Part shown: piece by piece, positions 31,250 through 43,339 of the stretch
Layout: each line of letters opens with the position of its first letter
Numbering within the stretch: the first letter of the stretch is position 1
Source: Undaria pinnatifida
Taxonomy: Eukaryota > Sar > Phaeophyceae > Laminariales > Alariaceae
DNA: 64,000 bases
Direction of reading: 5' to 3'
NCBI GenBank assembly: GCA_012845835.1
Contig: JABAKD010000019.1
Location: 6,061,494-6,125,493 of the forward strand
The notes under the pieces: generated by a model
The model's database searches: none
What the model saw: only the letters and a program-made list of their open reading frames with translations
Told to the model about the DNA's origin: nothing
Translations under genes and position numbers: made by a program

Positions 31250-32545
31250 ACGCAGATCAAACATGCTGCCTGCACTCAATCACCACAGATAGCAGCAGGT
31301 AGGATAGATCTTTATCACCGTCAGATATCCGACTGTTGGCGATCATGATGGAGAAAACGTGGACATAGAGCTTAGTTTGAGACACCTTCACAGGCGCAGC
31401 AGCAAACAGCAGCACTGATGCCGGGCCACTGATGCCCCGTAGTACAACCACCAGCACGCAAAGATGAAAGAAGGAACGAGGCAGATCAAGCGCGTTGCTG
31501 GCACGCCATCACCACGATAGATAGCGGACGCAATCTATGCATTGTTGCTGATCCTACATATCTCCGTTTAGGGGTTCGAGACCGACAAATCAGCACGTAG
31601 TCTGCACATCACTGACCTTTCCATATCCAAGTCGTGGAGCCAGAGATGGAAAAATCGTCGAGAACGAGCTCCCTTCGTGGTGCCGTCATCAGAGCAGCAG
31701 CAGCACGCAGATCAAACATGCTGCCTGCCGCACGCAGTCACCTCAACAGAGAGCAGCAGCTAGGCTAGATGTTTATCACCGTCACATATCCGACTTTTGG
31801 CGTTCATGATGGAGAAAACGCGGAGATAGAGCTTAGTTTGAGATGATACCTTCACAGGCGCAGCAGCAAACAGCAGCACTACTAGTGCCCCGTAGTACAA
31901 CCACCAGCACGCAAAGATGAAAGAAGGAACGAGGCAGATCAAGCGCGTTGCTGCCACGCTATGACGATAGACAGCGGACGCAATCTATGCATTGAATCTA
32001 TGCATTGTTGCTGACCCTAGATAGCCCTAGATATCTCCGTTTAGGGGTTCGAGACCGACAAATCAGCACGTAGTCTGCACATCACTGACCCTTCCATATC
32101 CAAGTCGTGGAGCCGGAGATGAAAAAATCGTCGAGAACGAGCTCCCTTCGTGGTGTCGTCATCAGAGCAGCAGCAGCATAGGCACCCGCGCCAGCCACCA
32201 AAGATCTCCGCGGCGGAGACGCAGATCAAACATGCTGCCTGCACGCAATCACCTCCACAGATAGTAGCAGCTAGGCTAGATGGTTATGACCGTCAGATAT
32301 CCGACGTTTGGCGTTCATGATGGAGAAAACGTGGAGATAGAGCTTAGTTTGAGACACCTTCACAGGCGCAGCAGCAAACAGCAGCACTGGTGTCACGAAG
32401 TACAACCACTACCAGGACGCAAAGATGAAAGAAGGAACGAGGCAGATCAAGCGCGTTGCTGGCACGCCATCACCACGATAGACAGCGGACGCAATCTATG
32501 CATTGTTGTTGACCCTAGATATCTCCGTTCAGGGGTTCGAGACCG
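31136..32545. repeat. Three direct subterminal repeats (about 455-475 bp each)
   Basis: Units start at 'cagcacgtagtctgcacatc' at 31136, 31591 and 32064 and end with 'ctccgtttaggggttcgaga'. Each begins with the inner part of the terminal repeat and carries 'ggagataga' and 'gaaggaacgaggcagatcaa'. The third copy alone has 'ggcacccgcgccagccacca', which matches the inner edge of the right arm near 42395-42425. Subterminal arrays are common transposase-binding regions; function here is inferred. Confidence 0.9.
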
Positions 32546-32899
32546 GGAAATCGAGACAGGGAAATCGTCAGAGTCTGATGCACTACACCCCATCGTTTGA
32601 AATACCCGTCGACAGGTTCGTCCTCCACTAGAATCTCACCCTGATTGTTCTGGTAGGCGAAGGTGCTGTATGCATGGGCTGCGCCCTCCCGGAGGGAACA
32701 GTATACGCCATCCAACGTCAGACCGTCTTCAAATACCACACAAACAAAACCGGTGACAACAGCAGCATAAAACCACCAATGAACCAGCACATAGACATGT
32801 TTTCCACCCAGGCAGGCTCTCTCCCCAATCCTCGCGGCCCATGGACACGAGCAAGGCAAACACCAAGCGCGGTTCAAAACAGCAAACAGCTGGAAGTTC

Positions 32900-35800
32900 C
32901 TATTCCTTCTTTACCCTTTTCGCGCTCCCCCTGCCACTCTCCGTGCAATCCTTCGTCCGAGTCTGCTTCCTATTTCTTGTCAACTGGAGCGGAGGGTCTC
33001 GTATTCCGCTCCAAGTCTCTGAAACGTTACTCTCGCCTCGCCGGGCCCATGCATCAACGGCGCGGCCCAGTTCGCTGAACATCCCCATCTCGCCAGGTCT
33101 AGTGTCCTTCGTCATGTTGTCGGTGTACTTGCGAGCGGCCCTTGTGCAAAGCTCCATGATATTCGCGAACGTCCTACCTCTGATGACAGACAGCATACGG
33201 TCGGGTGCCGCTTCTTCAGTGCTGGCGTCTCCGAAATCAGCAGGCCCGTCCCAGTCACCAGTGAACCCGCCATTGTAAGACCCACCCCCATCCTCGTCAA
33301 ACTTCCCCAAGCCCGCTTTATCCAGGCTCCAATGCTCTGAAGAGGAACGCCACCGTGGGTGTATGGATTCTCCTTTGAACTCTTTGCCACGTTTTAGGTG
33401 CGTGACAAGCGCGGCGAGAACGTGCCTGCATTGCAGCCCTCGCCTCAGTATCTGCAAGCACGTGCACAGTTGAAAGCCACCAGGGCCTATGACAACGAGG
33501 TGTCCTACTTTTCGGTCAGCTTTGTGTTTGTACAAAACTTTCACTATGGAATCAACTTCCACTCCCGCAACAAGACGATAAAAAGAAACCAAGGATGTGG
33601 TGCCAAACATAGTGATATCAGGTTCCCCCCTTTCCTGGAATACCTCTTCAGGAACCTGGCAACACACGTCGTCCCCTTCAACGTCGATGCACATATCGTC
33701 GTCAGATGATCCGCTGACGTCGTCCGCGGAGCGCGCCGCCAGATTTTGTAGTAACTGCATCGATCCACGCCCCTCCACCAAAACGCTTGTTTCGTACGCC
33801 GAGCTTGCTAACATTTCGGCCAGTACTTCCTGTCGAGATAAATAGGAGCAAGTCCGAAAAGGATGCGGGGGTGAGCGCAAGGACACAACCGGTCAACCGG
33901 TCGCGCCAGGGGAGCATCGGACAGCGTCTGACATTCGCGTCACAAAAGCGTGTGCCAACCGCAGCAAATGCTCGTCAAAGTGACACGGCCGCGGCAACAC
34001 ACAAGAATAGAGCTTACCTCCGCTGCGTACTTACTGGCTCCAACTTTCTCGTACGCTGTTAGGACTGGTTCAAGCGATCTCTTGATGTCGTTTTCGACGT
34101 GAGCTTTCCCCAAAGAAGCGCGTTTGGTGCTTTGCCTGCAGTACGGACGTTGTCGAAAGGTGCCTGTCAGCATTATTCGCAACGGCCGTACGTGTACAAT
34201 GCAGACGAACAAAATGTGCCCAAAAAGGGCGCCAAAAACGAAGACTTCAGAGCATCGTTCCTGCCCGGGGTTGATATGAAACTACCGACACGCCGTGCGC
34301 AGTACCACACCAAACGAGCAATGGAGCGAAAACCCGGTGGGGACGTTGTGTCACTTACATTCGGGATGCCAGGGCGAGGTCTTCCGCGACTTGTTCGACT
34401 CTCTGCCTCACTTGACGAAACGTCGAGTTTCTCTTCAGGTTCCGGCCGTTCTTTATCGCGCTGAAAATACCCTCAACGCGCTGAGTGGCTGTCATACCCA
34501 AGGTCATGGTTGTCGGGAAAAAACAGCGCGCCCAATACGTGCGTATGCTGCGAACGGCACGTGCGAGGCGAGAAGGCGCCAGGGACGGTATGTCAAAGGC
34601 TTCGTTGGAAAGAGGAAGAGTTCTTCGCGGCGACCAAGTGTTACGACAAGCGGCCACATATACACTAGGTTGTCCAAAGGGTCGCCTACGCAAATTAAAA
34701 CCGAAGACAAAAAGGCGTGCAGAAGCGCCCTCACCTGTATAGGTGCTCGTTGACGTATTTTTCACACGCTGTGCCCTTCACGAGCTGCTTCACGCCCTCC
34801 CACACGCGATCAAAGGCCTGGAGACGGGAAAAAAAGAAAAACATGCAGTAAGCTCCTGGAGAACAGACGCGACAAACTGCTTTCACAACAACATGAGTCT
34901 CCATTTCATTCAAGGCAGGCGCGCAAAAAAAAAGAACCCAAGTAAAACCCTGTTCCATTGGTACTGCGATCTTCCCACCTCAGTCGATGTCGCATAGGAA
35001 GCCGCCGTGAACCGCCGGAGCAATTCCGTGCATCCTGCTTTTTGCAAGGCCCCCATACAATGCTTCTTGATGTTCTTACAGATGTGCCAGGAGCAGTACA
35101 AGTGCTTCGTGTGAGGAAGAAGCGTCGAGATCGAACTCGTCATTGCTCCGTCGGCATCTGTGATGATTACCTAAGGACGGCCGTGGGAGGTTGGCGCTGT
35201 GAACATAATATACGTGATGACGGCGATTGAGCAACACCGTTGACACCGAAGCAAACCCGAACTACTCAGTAGGCTCCGCGATCCATTCATTCATCATACA
35301 AAAAAAACGTGAAGACAAGCTCACCTTCGGGTGGCCCCCGCAAATCTCCAGGAAGAACTGGTTTGCGAAGTCGAATGTTTCGCTTTGTTCGTTGCCGAGA
35401 AAACCCTGGGCGAAAACGATGGTCTTATTCTCAGAGTCGACGCCCACATACAAACACAGCTTGAAGTCGTACCTGTCGAAAATGCAGTGTACGTGGGTGG
35501 GTCGTCATCGTTTGCACGGCAATGATTGCCGATCCGGAGGAAAGGCATCTTTTACTACTGGACGAAGCCCTCACACGTACGAACAACGTCGTCACATCAA
35601 TGGGAGGGTAGGAGGCAATTGAAGACTTCCACACCCTCCTCACCTGTTGGTGAGACACGTATTGTCCTGGATAACAACACCGCCATAGGTTCTTGCCAGC
35701 ATAACTTGTTCGGGTGAAGCCCACATGATGGACCGTAGCACCTGGTCGGCATCAACATCCCACTTCACGGTCTGCGGTCCTCTTTCCAGCTCCGCCACAA

Positions 35801-36600
35801 GGTTGAGAGCGTCTTCGCCCGATGCCCAGCGCCCACGTAGCACCTTCGCCGACAAATTGCGCACCTGCGTGGGACACAGGAGGACAAAGGCGAGGAGGAC
35901 GCTACTGTGTAGTTGTTGCAATCACACAACCGATTTCGTGACATCAACCTACGCGCAAAAGCATAGACGGAAGTCATATGAAACACCCGTTGAGGATACT
36001 ATCTAACCGAGGCGAAGGTAGACAAGATGCTGAGGAGGCGGGGGTTCGATTCACCGCTCGCCCTTCAGCAAAGTACGAAGGGTGTTGTGGTATGTCTCTA
36101 CGCCAGTAGTGACATTTTGAATCGGAACGAGGGGACCGACGCCGACACAGGCAACCAAAAATAAACCGAAACTTTCAGAGGTACCGTAATGACCGGTTCA
36201 CCGTGTTCACACCTTTCGTGCACCCTGCGGGCCGAGCTTGTACGGCTTCATTTCCTCCGCAACGCAGCGGTAGATGAGGTGTGGTCTCACCCCCCCCAAC
36301 GTCATCTTGCGGATTTGACCCATGCAACGCTTTTCAATCTCATCCACAGGGACCAAGTTCTCTTGCTCGAGTTGGGACGCGCGAGAATCCATATCACAGG
36401 CGGCAGCGTGCTCAAGATGGACCTGAAGAAAACAATGGACGGGAGGGCACAAGTGAGGGCGGACATCGTCCCACACTATTCTGTGTACAGCTCCATATAC
36501 TTCGAGGTGCCAATCTCTTCCTCGCCACATCTTCGTCTACACAGACCAATTCACGGTCGGGTCGTATTTACCTTCGTGATTGTCGGTGGGTCTTTGGTGT
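32900..36600 (-). CDS. MULE transposase, DDE catalytic core and SWIM zinc finger
   Basis: Catalyses excision and integration of the element. Exons in order: about 36634-36571 (CECDFRVAVAWN, N-terminal Cys module), 36422-36213 (VDEIEKRCMGQIRKMTLGGV), 35864-35644, 35472-35325, 35170-34979, 34817-34735, about 34668-34359, about 34115-34018, and about 33837-32900 with the stop. Catalytic acids are visible: first Asp in VVIQDNTCLTNRYDF, second in ITDADGAM before a CSWHIC motif, and Glu in MTATQRVEGIFSAIK. The SWIM finger (CxC...CxH) reads QLCTCLQILRRGLQCRHV in the last exon. Junctions examined are GT-AG and in phase (ACCAACAG joins G-TAC to give NRYDF). No stop breaks the core, so the enzyme may be active. 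The first exon of the protein is not certain; it may be continuous with the linker and OTU exons upstream. Confidence 0.92.
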
Positions 36601-38737
36601 TCCAGGCGACAGCCACGCGAAAGTCACACTCGCACTGCACGGCGGAACAATCGCGGTCAAGAGACAGGCACAACAGAAGGCCGGTCAGAGGGCACGAGTG
36701 ACAATCGCGAATAAAAACACGCTCCAAACTTGGACGGAACATTCCGGATGACATGGCATCTCGGTTACATCGAGAAATACTTGCCTTCGCCGACCATGAT
36801 GTTCTCCTTGGCGCCGGCAACTTCGAGGTTCTCGCCCTCCCATAAGCGGCGCACCTCAACGTAATCCGGCTCGGTCGGCTACCTTTCCCTGCGATCTGTT
36901 TAGGGTGGTACGTGCTGGTGTGAGAATGCCGTTGTCTACTCTGACGAGATCCGGATTCGAGAGGGATGCTACTGGCACAAGGGTGGGCAAACACGCGATT
37001 TGTTGTCGTTCTTTTTACGCACCGGGTCTCCTTTGATTGTGGACTTATTTCCGGTGAAACCCTGGCGTCGAAGCTCCGCCTTGATCCTGCGGATCACCAT
37101 TTCCCAGGTAGATTCGGCATCGTCAAGAACGGAGAACGCGTACCCAGACTCGATCTTTAACGGCTCTTCCGTAGGGGTCTCCTCGTTTTCATCTGCGTCA
37201 AAGAGCGAGCAAGATATAAGCATGCCATTGCTCTACCCTCGTAATATCCGTTGAATGGCTGTTTAGTTGATTGTTTCCAAGTGATCGAAACGAAACCATC
37301 AATCCGGGGGTAACACTGACTGAGGTCGGCAACCGCACACCCTTCGACATATTTTCCTTCACCGGTTTCGCCCAACCTAAAGCACGTCCTGGGCGCGGTG
37401 CTCATGCGCAATCGCTCGCGTGGTCTTCGACATCCCACCCTCGGTAGCCGCATGAGACCGCATGAGACCGACGAACGGGGAAACAGCGGCTATCGTGTGA
37501 TGATGTACGGCCATTGTACCCTCTACTCACCCTCTTCATCGTCTTCACTCTCCCACCCACTCCAACTATCGGACCCATATTCGACGTCGTCGTCGCTGGC
37601 GTCCTTCCACCTCGAGTCGTTGCCACCGTCATTAATTTCAATGTCCGTGGGGTTGGAGGCCTGATAAATCTGCAACACGTGCGGACAAACGACGAAACAG
37701 GGGAGAAGCTGTCCTGTTCAACCCTAAACACTGTGACCATAAGACACAGAACAACGTTCCTTGGGCGCGAAACCGCATGCAGGTACGTAAGACAGACGTC
37801 TCGTCCACATGCTGCAGAGGACATGCTCGAATAGTCCACAAACACGGCGAATGTGTCCCAGATGGTTAGGTTTCTGAACCCACGCGTGGATCCGCGGCCC
37901 CCACCTTCCGTGAGGCTACCTGCGCCTTCTTGTACGTCTTCCAGGCTTTGATCGCCGCAGTTTTCGCAGCTCGGGCCAGGTCGATGGAGTTCTCCCGATT
38001 AGCTCTGTCCACCCCCTCCCCCCCGTCGTCCTCCTCCTCGCTCTCCTCGTGCCCATTTGCAATACCGGACTCCTGCGTCAGGCGACAGACACACTCGTTT
38101 CGATCAGCAAACAAAATGCCCCGAGCGGGGAAGTGCGCCGAAACTTCGCGAATGCTGGCGGAAGGCACCGTCCTACCTCACACCACTTTCCCATCAACCC
38201 TTACCCGCAACAGTCTCTTGTACTTTTTCTTCGCGTCTTTTGCGGCAACACGAAGAATCTCGACGTGGTCCGCCTCCTCCTTTCGCGCCGCCGCTGCTGC
38301 GCTCGCCGCCATGCGTACCGAGTCCTCCAACCCGTCCAAATCGCCTGCATCGCCAGGACGTTCGCAAAGACGCACGGCACAAGCCACCAAGGCGCCTGAT
38401 AACGACTCTGTTTGACACAGAGGAATGGATACAGACCCGCGTGTTCCGACGTTGATAACGTATAAACTGCTCTCACCTTCGCACGAGGACAGATCGTCGT
38501 CGCTGAACCAGTCGTGTTGAGTGTCGCTGTCGTCGTCACTGTTACTGAGGTTCTCGGCGCCGCTGTTATTGCGACCGTCCTCGTGCCATACACCCTCGCT
38601 GACACACAACTGCAACAATTCGGCCACGTAAGGGTCAAAAATTGTATCGCAGTTGATGGGGTGTGTGCATGGAACAATTTCCATTTTCATCGGTCGACTA
38701 AACATGCTAGAATACACGATGCCATCAACGAACAGCG
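36600..38737 (-). CDS. Linker exons between the OTU/coiled-coil part and the transposase
   Basis: Several short open segments with good splice sites: IYQASNPTDIEIND to SGWESEDDEE (about 37667-37532, acidic), YAFSVLDDAESTWEMVIRR with RRQGFTGNKSTIKGD (about 37196-37020), VRRLWEGENLEVAGAKENI (about 36870-36775), a 38.7-38.5 kb exon ending WFSDDDLSSCE, and coiled-coil exons near 38.4-38.2 and 38.1-37.9 kb (KDAKKKYKRLLRVRVDG; RAAKTAAIKAWKTYKKA). I do not recognise a domain except that the last segments look like the N-terminal part of MULE transposases. Whether they form one transcript with the flanking exons cannot be settled by eye. Confidence 0.55.
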
Positions 38738-38967
38738 CAACGTCTCATGACCCGGCATGGCGCAGTATGACGCGGCAAATTTCCGATACAACAGCATGCT
38801 AACCATCGTGGTCTTGAATACCTTGTGCTTGACTTCGATCAACTACCTGTGCATTCGAGGCCCGGGCGTCCGTACAACCGACTTGTTGGCGACGGTGCGT
38901 TGTAAGTGGCTCGACAGCTGACGCCAAGGCACCATGGGCCCCCAAACGGAAACTATCTGGGACACAC

Positions 38968-40017
38968 CTTCCTTTCTTGACGCATGAATCGGCGTATCGC
39001 AGACTCAGCACGGTCATATTTACGTCGGGCCTGAGCTGCTGCGACTCTCCCCTTCGCAAGCTCCAGCCGTAGGTTTGAGACTACTGGGACGTAGTTGTAC
39101 ATGGCGTCTTGCCCACGCTTCTTCTGCTGGGTTTGGGCAAAGTGGATTTCCTGTTCGGTTGGGACAACAGACGGCACACCGAACGAACAAAATGACATGG
39201 TAATGGCGACCACGTCAATCACAAAAGTTGACCGCGTGGAAACCACTCTGTCGTATTCGCGACAATAAAGCGGATGTGTTACAACCCCCTTTGACTCTGA
39301 TGACTGCGACCTTGCACTCCATCTCACCTTCTTGAGCCTGTGGTATCTGGTCTTGTGCTTTTTTGCGGCGGCCCTGGCCTCGGCCTTCCTCTTCTGAATC
39401 GCATCAAACTCGGCTGCTTGTGCTTCACCACGGCACGAGTCGGAATCCGACCCCCCAACCCACGCCGACCCCCCGAACCACTCAGGTTGTCCCCCGGGAT
39501 CCTCCCCCGCTCCAGCCGCCGTCCCTTCGCCATGTGCTGCTGCTGTCTCCGCCCCACCCTCCACCCCACTTTTGTCCTCCATCTCACCTTTCATCCCATC
39601 ACCCTCAGTGCTTCCCGTCCCCAACCCAGTCCCCTCTTCTTCTGTTCCTTCGGCCGCCGCTTCCTTCCCGTCGCCACCTACATTTTCTCCGCCCGCACCA
39701 TCCAACCCACCATCTCCGTCTTTTGCCTCAGCACCTTTCCTCTCCCCCTCCTGCCTCTCACGCTCCCTCTCCCTCTCCTCTTCCTCTTTCTTCTCTTCGC
39801 GCTGTTTCTCTACCTCCCTAACCCTTGCATCCGCCAACTCGTTCTGCTTCAGCCGCAAGTTCTCTGCGACTAAGTCCAGCCTCGCCTGTCGCCTCATGTC
39901 CGCAGCCTTCTCCGCCGCGGATTGCACTTTCTCTGCCGTCGTCGAGCCAAATGTAGCCTCTCGCCTCGCGTTGTAGGCAGCGACTTCGTCATCGAACGCT
40001 TCCTGGAACTTCTCGTC
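38968..40017 (-). CDS. Charged coiled-coil exons downstream of the OTU domain
   Basis: Exon 40017-39328 (230 codons, phase 0 on both sides) joins the OTU exon at its GTGAGT donor (VQ|DEKFQEAFDDEVAAY). It has a long heptad-like stretch rich in Arg/Glu/Lys, a Gly/Glu/Ala-rich acidic spacer, and ends KKHKTRYHRLKK. Exon 39150-38968 (61 codons) follows with RLELAKGRVAAAQARRKYD. The repeated pattern '..KK.K..Y.RL..' in three exons (here and near 38.2 kb) suggests internal duplication. Function unknown; a protein-interaction arm for the peptidase or transposase is a guess. Confidence 0.65.
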
Positions 40018-40194
40018 CTAGAGGGAGCGAAACGTTAATGAATGCTCAGCGACCAAAATAGATATGGGATTGTCCGTTGTACCCGTTCTCCCTCATTTTA
40101 CTGTCCGGTTCCCGCATCAACCCTGCGACCCAGGTGGTGTTCGCCGGCAAAGAAACGACGAAAAACATACTACGGTACTGTAACTGTAACTCAC

Positions 40195-41040
40195 TTGAAC
40201 CTGGAACAGAGGGGGTGACACCGCGACCACAGGGAAAGGGGGAAACGTGCCGTCCCTCTTCGCAAAAGTTCCGAAGTGGCACCCTGCTTCTAACGTTGTA
40301 TCCTTTCCAACTTCGGGGATGTCGGACAAGTCCTTTTGACGGGCTATCTGGCAGCCGTGCGTTAGCACCACGGCAACCTCCTCGATAAGGCGCTCGCCGC
40401 CGTCTGCTCCAGCTACGCGGTACACAAGCTGGGCTTCGTCCGGCAGAAAGTCTCGGGAATGGCGGTAGTCGTCGACCGTATTCGTGCCCTTCCTACCCGT
40501 CCCGTGAAAAGGCGCTGCCCCCTGCGCATCATACTGCTTCCTGCTCTTCCTATCTATGGGGACGAGCATCTTCACTCGTAGTCGGAGCGCCTGTGAGGCC
40601 ATCAGCATAGTCAAATCACCCCCCCAGCGCTTGGGTTCTCCGAAAAGAGCAACGGAAGCAATAACCATCTTGATGTTGCCTTGGCGAGTCGACAGAACGT
40701 CTCCCTCGCTAGAAAATCTGGCGTACTTCATGACCGCTTGGGGGTAGTAACGCGTGCAATTCCACAGGATGCCACCCTCCGATACAAGCTCCTCCGCGTT
40801 TGCCGCGGTCCATGCGAGGACCGCAAGCTTTAGTGGAGCCCAGTACACATCAGAGCCCCAAATTCCCATCGCCAAGGCCCGCCAGGCACAGTTTCCGTCG
40901 CCGGCGACAAACTTCGCTATCCACCCCTCGTCGCGCACCTCCTTCGGGAGAACCATGGTGCCAAAGTAGTCGTGGGCAATCTTCTCGTCGCACACGTTGG
41001 AAGCAGGGGAGGGTGGATGGGGATTATAACGTACGGGCAA
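40195..41040 (-). CDS. OTU-family cysteine peptidase domain encoded by the MULE
   Basis: The open exon reads IAKFVAGDGNCAWRALAMGI. The GDGNC-x-WRA motif is the catalytic Asp-Cys loop of OTU deubiquitinases, and the surrounding pattern (WAPLKLAVLAWTAANAEEL) fits the following helices. The His partner may be in EVAVVLTHGCQIA, near the end of the domain; this assignment is uncertain. OTU enzymes cleave ubiquitin or related modifiers from proteins. The exon ends LFQVQ|GTGAGT and splices in phase to the coiled-coil exon at 40017. An upstream open segment (about 41538-41300, KTPFERVKDFSNTCAVEKIF) is probably its N-terminal exon. The listed upper limit is where the frame opens, not a proven start codon. 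Some MULEs are known to carry ULP1-type cysteine proteases; an OTU domain would be an analogous cargo. Confidence 0.8.
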
Positions 41041-41299
41041 ACAACGCAGGCTTCGAAGTGCCGTGCCCAGGCTGGAAGGGGTTGATTTCTATGGCATATC
41101 GCCTTGCAGAAAACGCGTTCACGGTCACTGCAAACAGACGTGTTGGAGATCGCGCTACTTTGCCGGGACCCGGTATTCCAACCGGAGGCCTAAAGTTCTT
41201 CGCGGACAAAAGCGTATCATACACGCCCACCCCCTCGCGGCTACCGGTTACTGTTTCCACAAAAAGCAATATATCCACATTCTCACTGTGAGCTCTAAG

Positions 41300-41538
41300 A
41301 AAAGATTCTGCATTGGAGTGTGAACCCTCCGCACCTCGTGCTTCGTGTCGTCTTTGTTCTCGCCCACAAGAGACTTTGGCACTGCTGGCAGCTCTCCGCA
41401 TGTCGTTCCGAAAATTTTCTCCACAGCGCATGTGTTCGAAAAGTCCTTCACACGCTCGAATGGTGTTTTCGGTTTCCCCTGTACCCCATTTCCGTCAACC
41501 ACCGACGCCGTGTCCCGTGCAGGTCTCGGTGCCACCAC
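41300..41538 (-). CDS. Possible N-terminal exon of the MULE OTU protein
   Basis: Open minus-strand segment with ordinary amino-acid composition (DTASVVDGNGVQ, FGTTCGELPAVPKSLVGE, RRVHTPMQNLF). It lies 260 bp upstream of the OTU exon on the same strand within the element. No domain recognised; its splice sites were not resolved. Confidence 0.35.
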
Positions 41539-41779
41539 CCCATTGCAGAAACCTACGAGCTGCCGCAGTAGTTCTAAGGCCTTCGCCTCCGAGATAACAC
41601 TGACCGAAACAGCGCAGCAACAAAGGACAGGATGGTCTCAGCATCACCCGCCTACAGGATGGTCTCAGCATCACCTGCCTATGTGCATTCTACACCCTGC
41701 CCGTACTGCTGTACTGCTGTAGGCACTACCGTCTACAAGAATTTAGAGTAGTTCCGTCGTAGAAGGATACACGCCGTTT

Positions 41780-41780
<1 letters not shown>

Positions 41781-41840
<60 letters not shown>
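41781..41840 (+). repeat. (CAG)20 microsatellite in the MULE right arm
   Basis: Twenty uninterrupted CAG units. They do not lie in a recognisable coding exon. Confidence 0.98.
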
Positions 41841-41842
<2 letters not shown>

Positions 41843-42054
41843 CAACGTGCACTTACCAGGGCCGCAATTGGGGCCAGGTGGGGGTGGCCCCCCAAGAGTA
41901 GAGGCGTCATACACACGACGACACGATTACAGCAGTTGTCTGCTATCTCCCTTGACGTTTTGTATCTGAAGACATCAGTGCACCTGCGAAACAAACCCAT
42001 CCCAAGAATATGTTCTACTTGGACCGATCTGTAGACATGAGCGCACCTGCGGAG

Positions 42055-42262
42055 CAACTGCATGTGTGCATACCGGAGTATGCCCTGGGGTATGCATACT
42101 GCGAGTACATGGCGCAAACTCCAAATTCAAACTCAAGGCAAAAAGTTCGCGCGGGTAGCAACTGCATGTGTGCATACCGGATGATGTCCTGGGGTATACA
42201 TACTGCGAGGACATGGCGCAACTTTCAAATTCAAACACAAGGCAAAAAGTTCGCGCGGGTAC
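42055..42262 (+). repeat. Two-copy tandem repeat of about 112 bp in the MULE right arm
   Basis: 'gcaactgcatgtgtgcatac' to 'aaaaagttcgcgcgggtagc' occurs at about 42055-42165 and 42167-42262 with small differences (cggagtatgccctgggg against cggatgatgtcctgggg). It is the right-arm counterpart of the left subterminal repeats but unrelated in sequence. Confidence 0.9.
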
Positions 42263-42442
42263 GCGAAACACGCAGAGAGCCTAACTTGACCGGCAGTGAC
42301 GGCAATCTTCGCAACGCCACGCTAGAACAGATTTGACATGGGCCGCTGCACACATGAGACACACCTCCTTTGCGGACGGGAAAGCAATGCGCCGCGGAGA
42401 TCTTTGGCGGCTGGCGCGGGTGCCTGTGCTGCCTGTGCTGGG

Positions 42443-42738
42443 GCTGCTGCTGCTGTGGTGACGGCACCACGAAGGGAGCTCGTTCTGGACGATTTTTCCA
42501 TCTCCGGCTTCACGACTTGGATATGGAAGGGTCAGTGATGTGCAGACTACGTGCTGCTGTCTGCGGTGGTGTCGGCGTGCCTACAGGGCGCGACATCCAG
42601 CCTTCTTTGCGACCTCAAAGAGAGGTGCATGCTGTGTCCGATAAGCATAAACCAGAGGGTGGAAACCCGGGGATGGAGCTCTTTTGTCCCCTGTGTGTCA
42701 AAAAAATGACACCCACATGTGTGTCATTATCACTCCCC
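42443..42738. repeat. Right terminal inverted repeat of the MULE
   Basis: Inverted match of 30954-31249 over 296 bp, ending cattatcactcccc directly before the target duplication. Confidence 0.95.
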
Positions 42739-42748
42739 GATTTGTTCC
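42739..42748. repeat. Right target-site duplication of the MULE
   Basis: gatttgttcc, identical to 30944-30953. Confidence 0.95.
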
Positions 42749-43339
42749 TCATGTAGTAGGCCTCCACATCAGTTGGAACTCCCAGTTCGGGTTCTTTTCA
42801 AAACTGGGCAGCCTTGGTGCCCTTCGCGCCTGCGTCACGCACACAGCCGAGCGGCGGAAAGCCTGGTTTAACAGGTGAGCCTTCTCCCTCCTTCACGGTA
42901 TCGCTTCATACCTTCGGCAAAGTATCACGCGGGTGATACTCGTTGGTTTTGTGCTGCTTGCTTTTTTCGTGTATTTTTTGTATTTTTGAATTTTGGGGTG
43001 ATTTCCACGCCTACTACAAGTACAGTATCTGCTCTACCACCAGTACCAGAGTGAAGGTTTGTGGCCGCAAGTCATCGATCGTGTTTCACATCACTACAGC
43101 AGTAGCAGTGACGTCAACCTCATGATAGCCAGGAGCACCACCGCCGCTGCATCCCCGCTGCACGCAGTCTTTCCAGCGCGCCCTGGGCCCGCTTGCGAGA
43201 TCGCCATTTTCCCTGATACTCATATGCTCTGAAGGCTTGTGACTTCGAGTCATCAATCGGTGCTCGTACACGGCAGCACCTGGTACACAACAGTCCAGTA
43301 CAACAGCAGTATCATCAACCTTATGATAGCCAGGGGCAC

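Larger units (their letters stand above)
30954..42738 (-). mobile_element. Autonomous Mutator-like transposon (MULE) carrying an OTU peptidase
   Basis: An 11,785-bp element bounded by 296-bp terminal inverted repeats that differ at about one position in the aligned part, and by a perfect 10-bp target duplication. Both ends start GGGGAGTGATAATGACAC. Coding exons are all on the minus strand, in transcript order OTU peptidase, coiled-coil exons, acidic linker exons and MULE transposase. Three 455-475 bp direct repeats sit inside the left end. The almost identical ends and exact duplication argue for recent insertion. It lies just upstream of CPSF1 in the same orientation as that gene. Confidence 0.95.
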
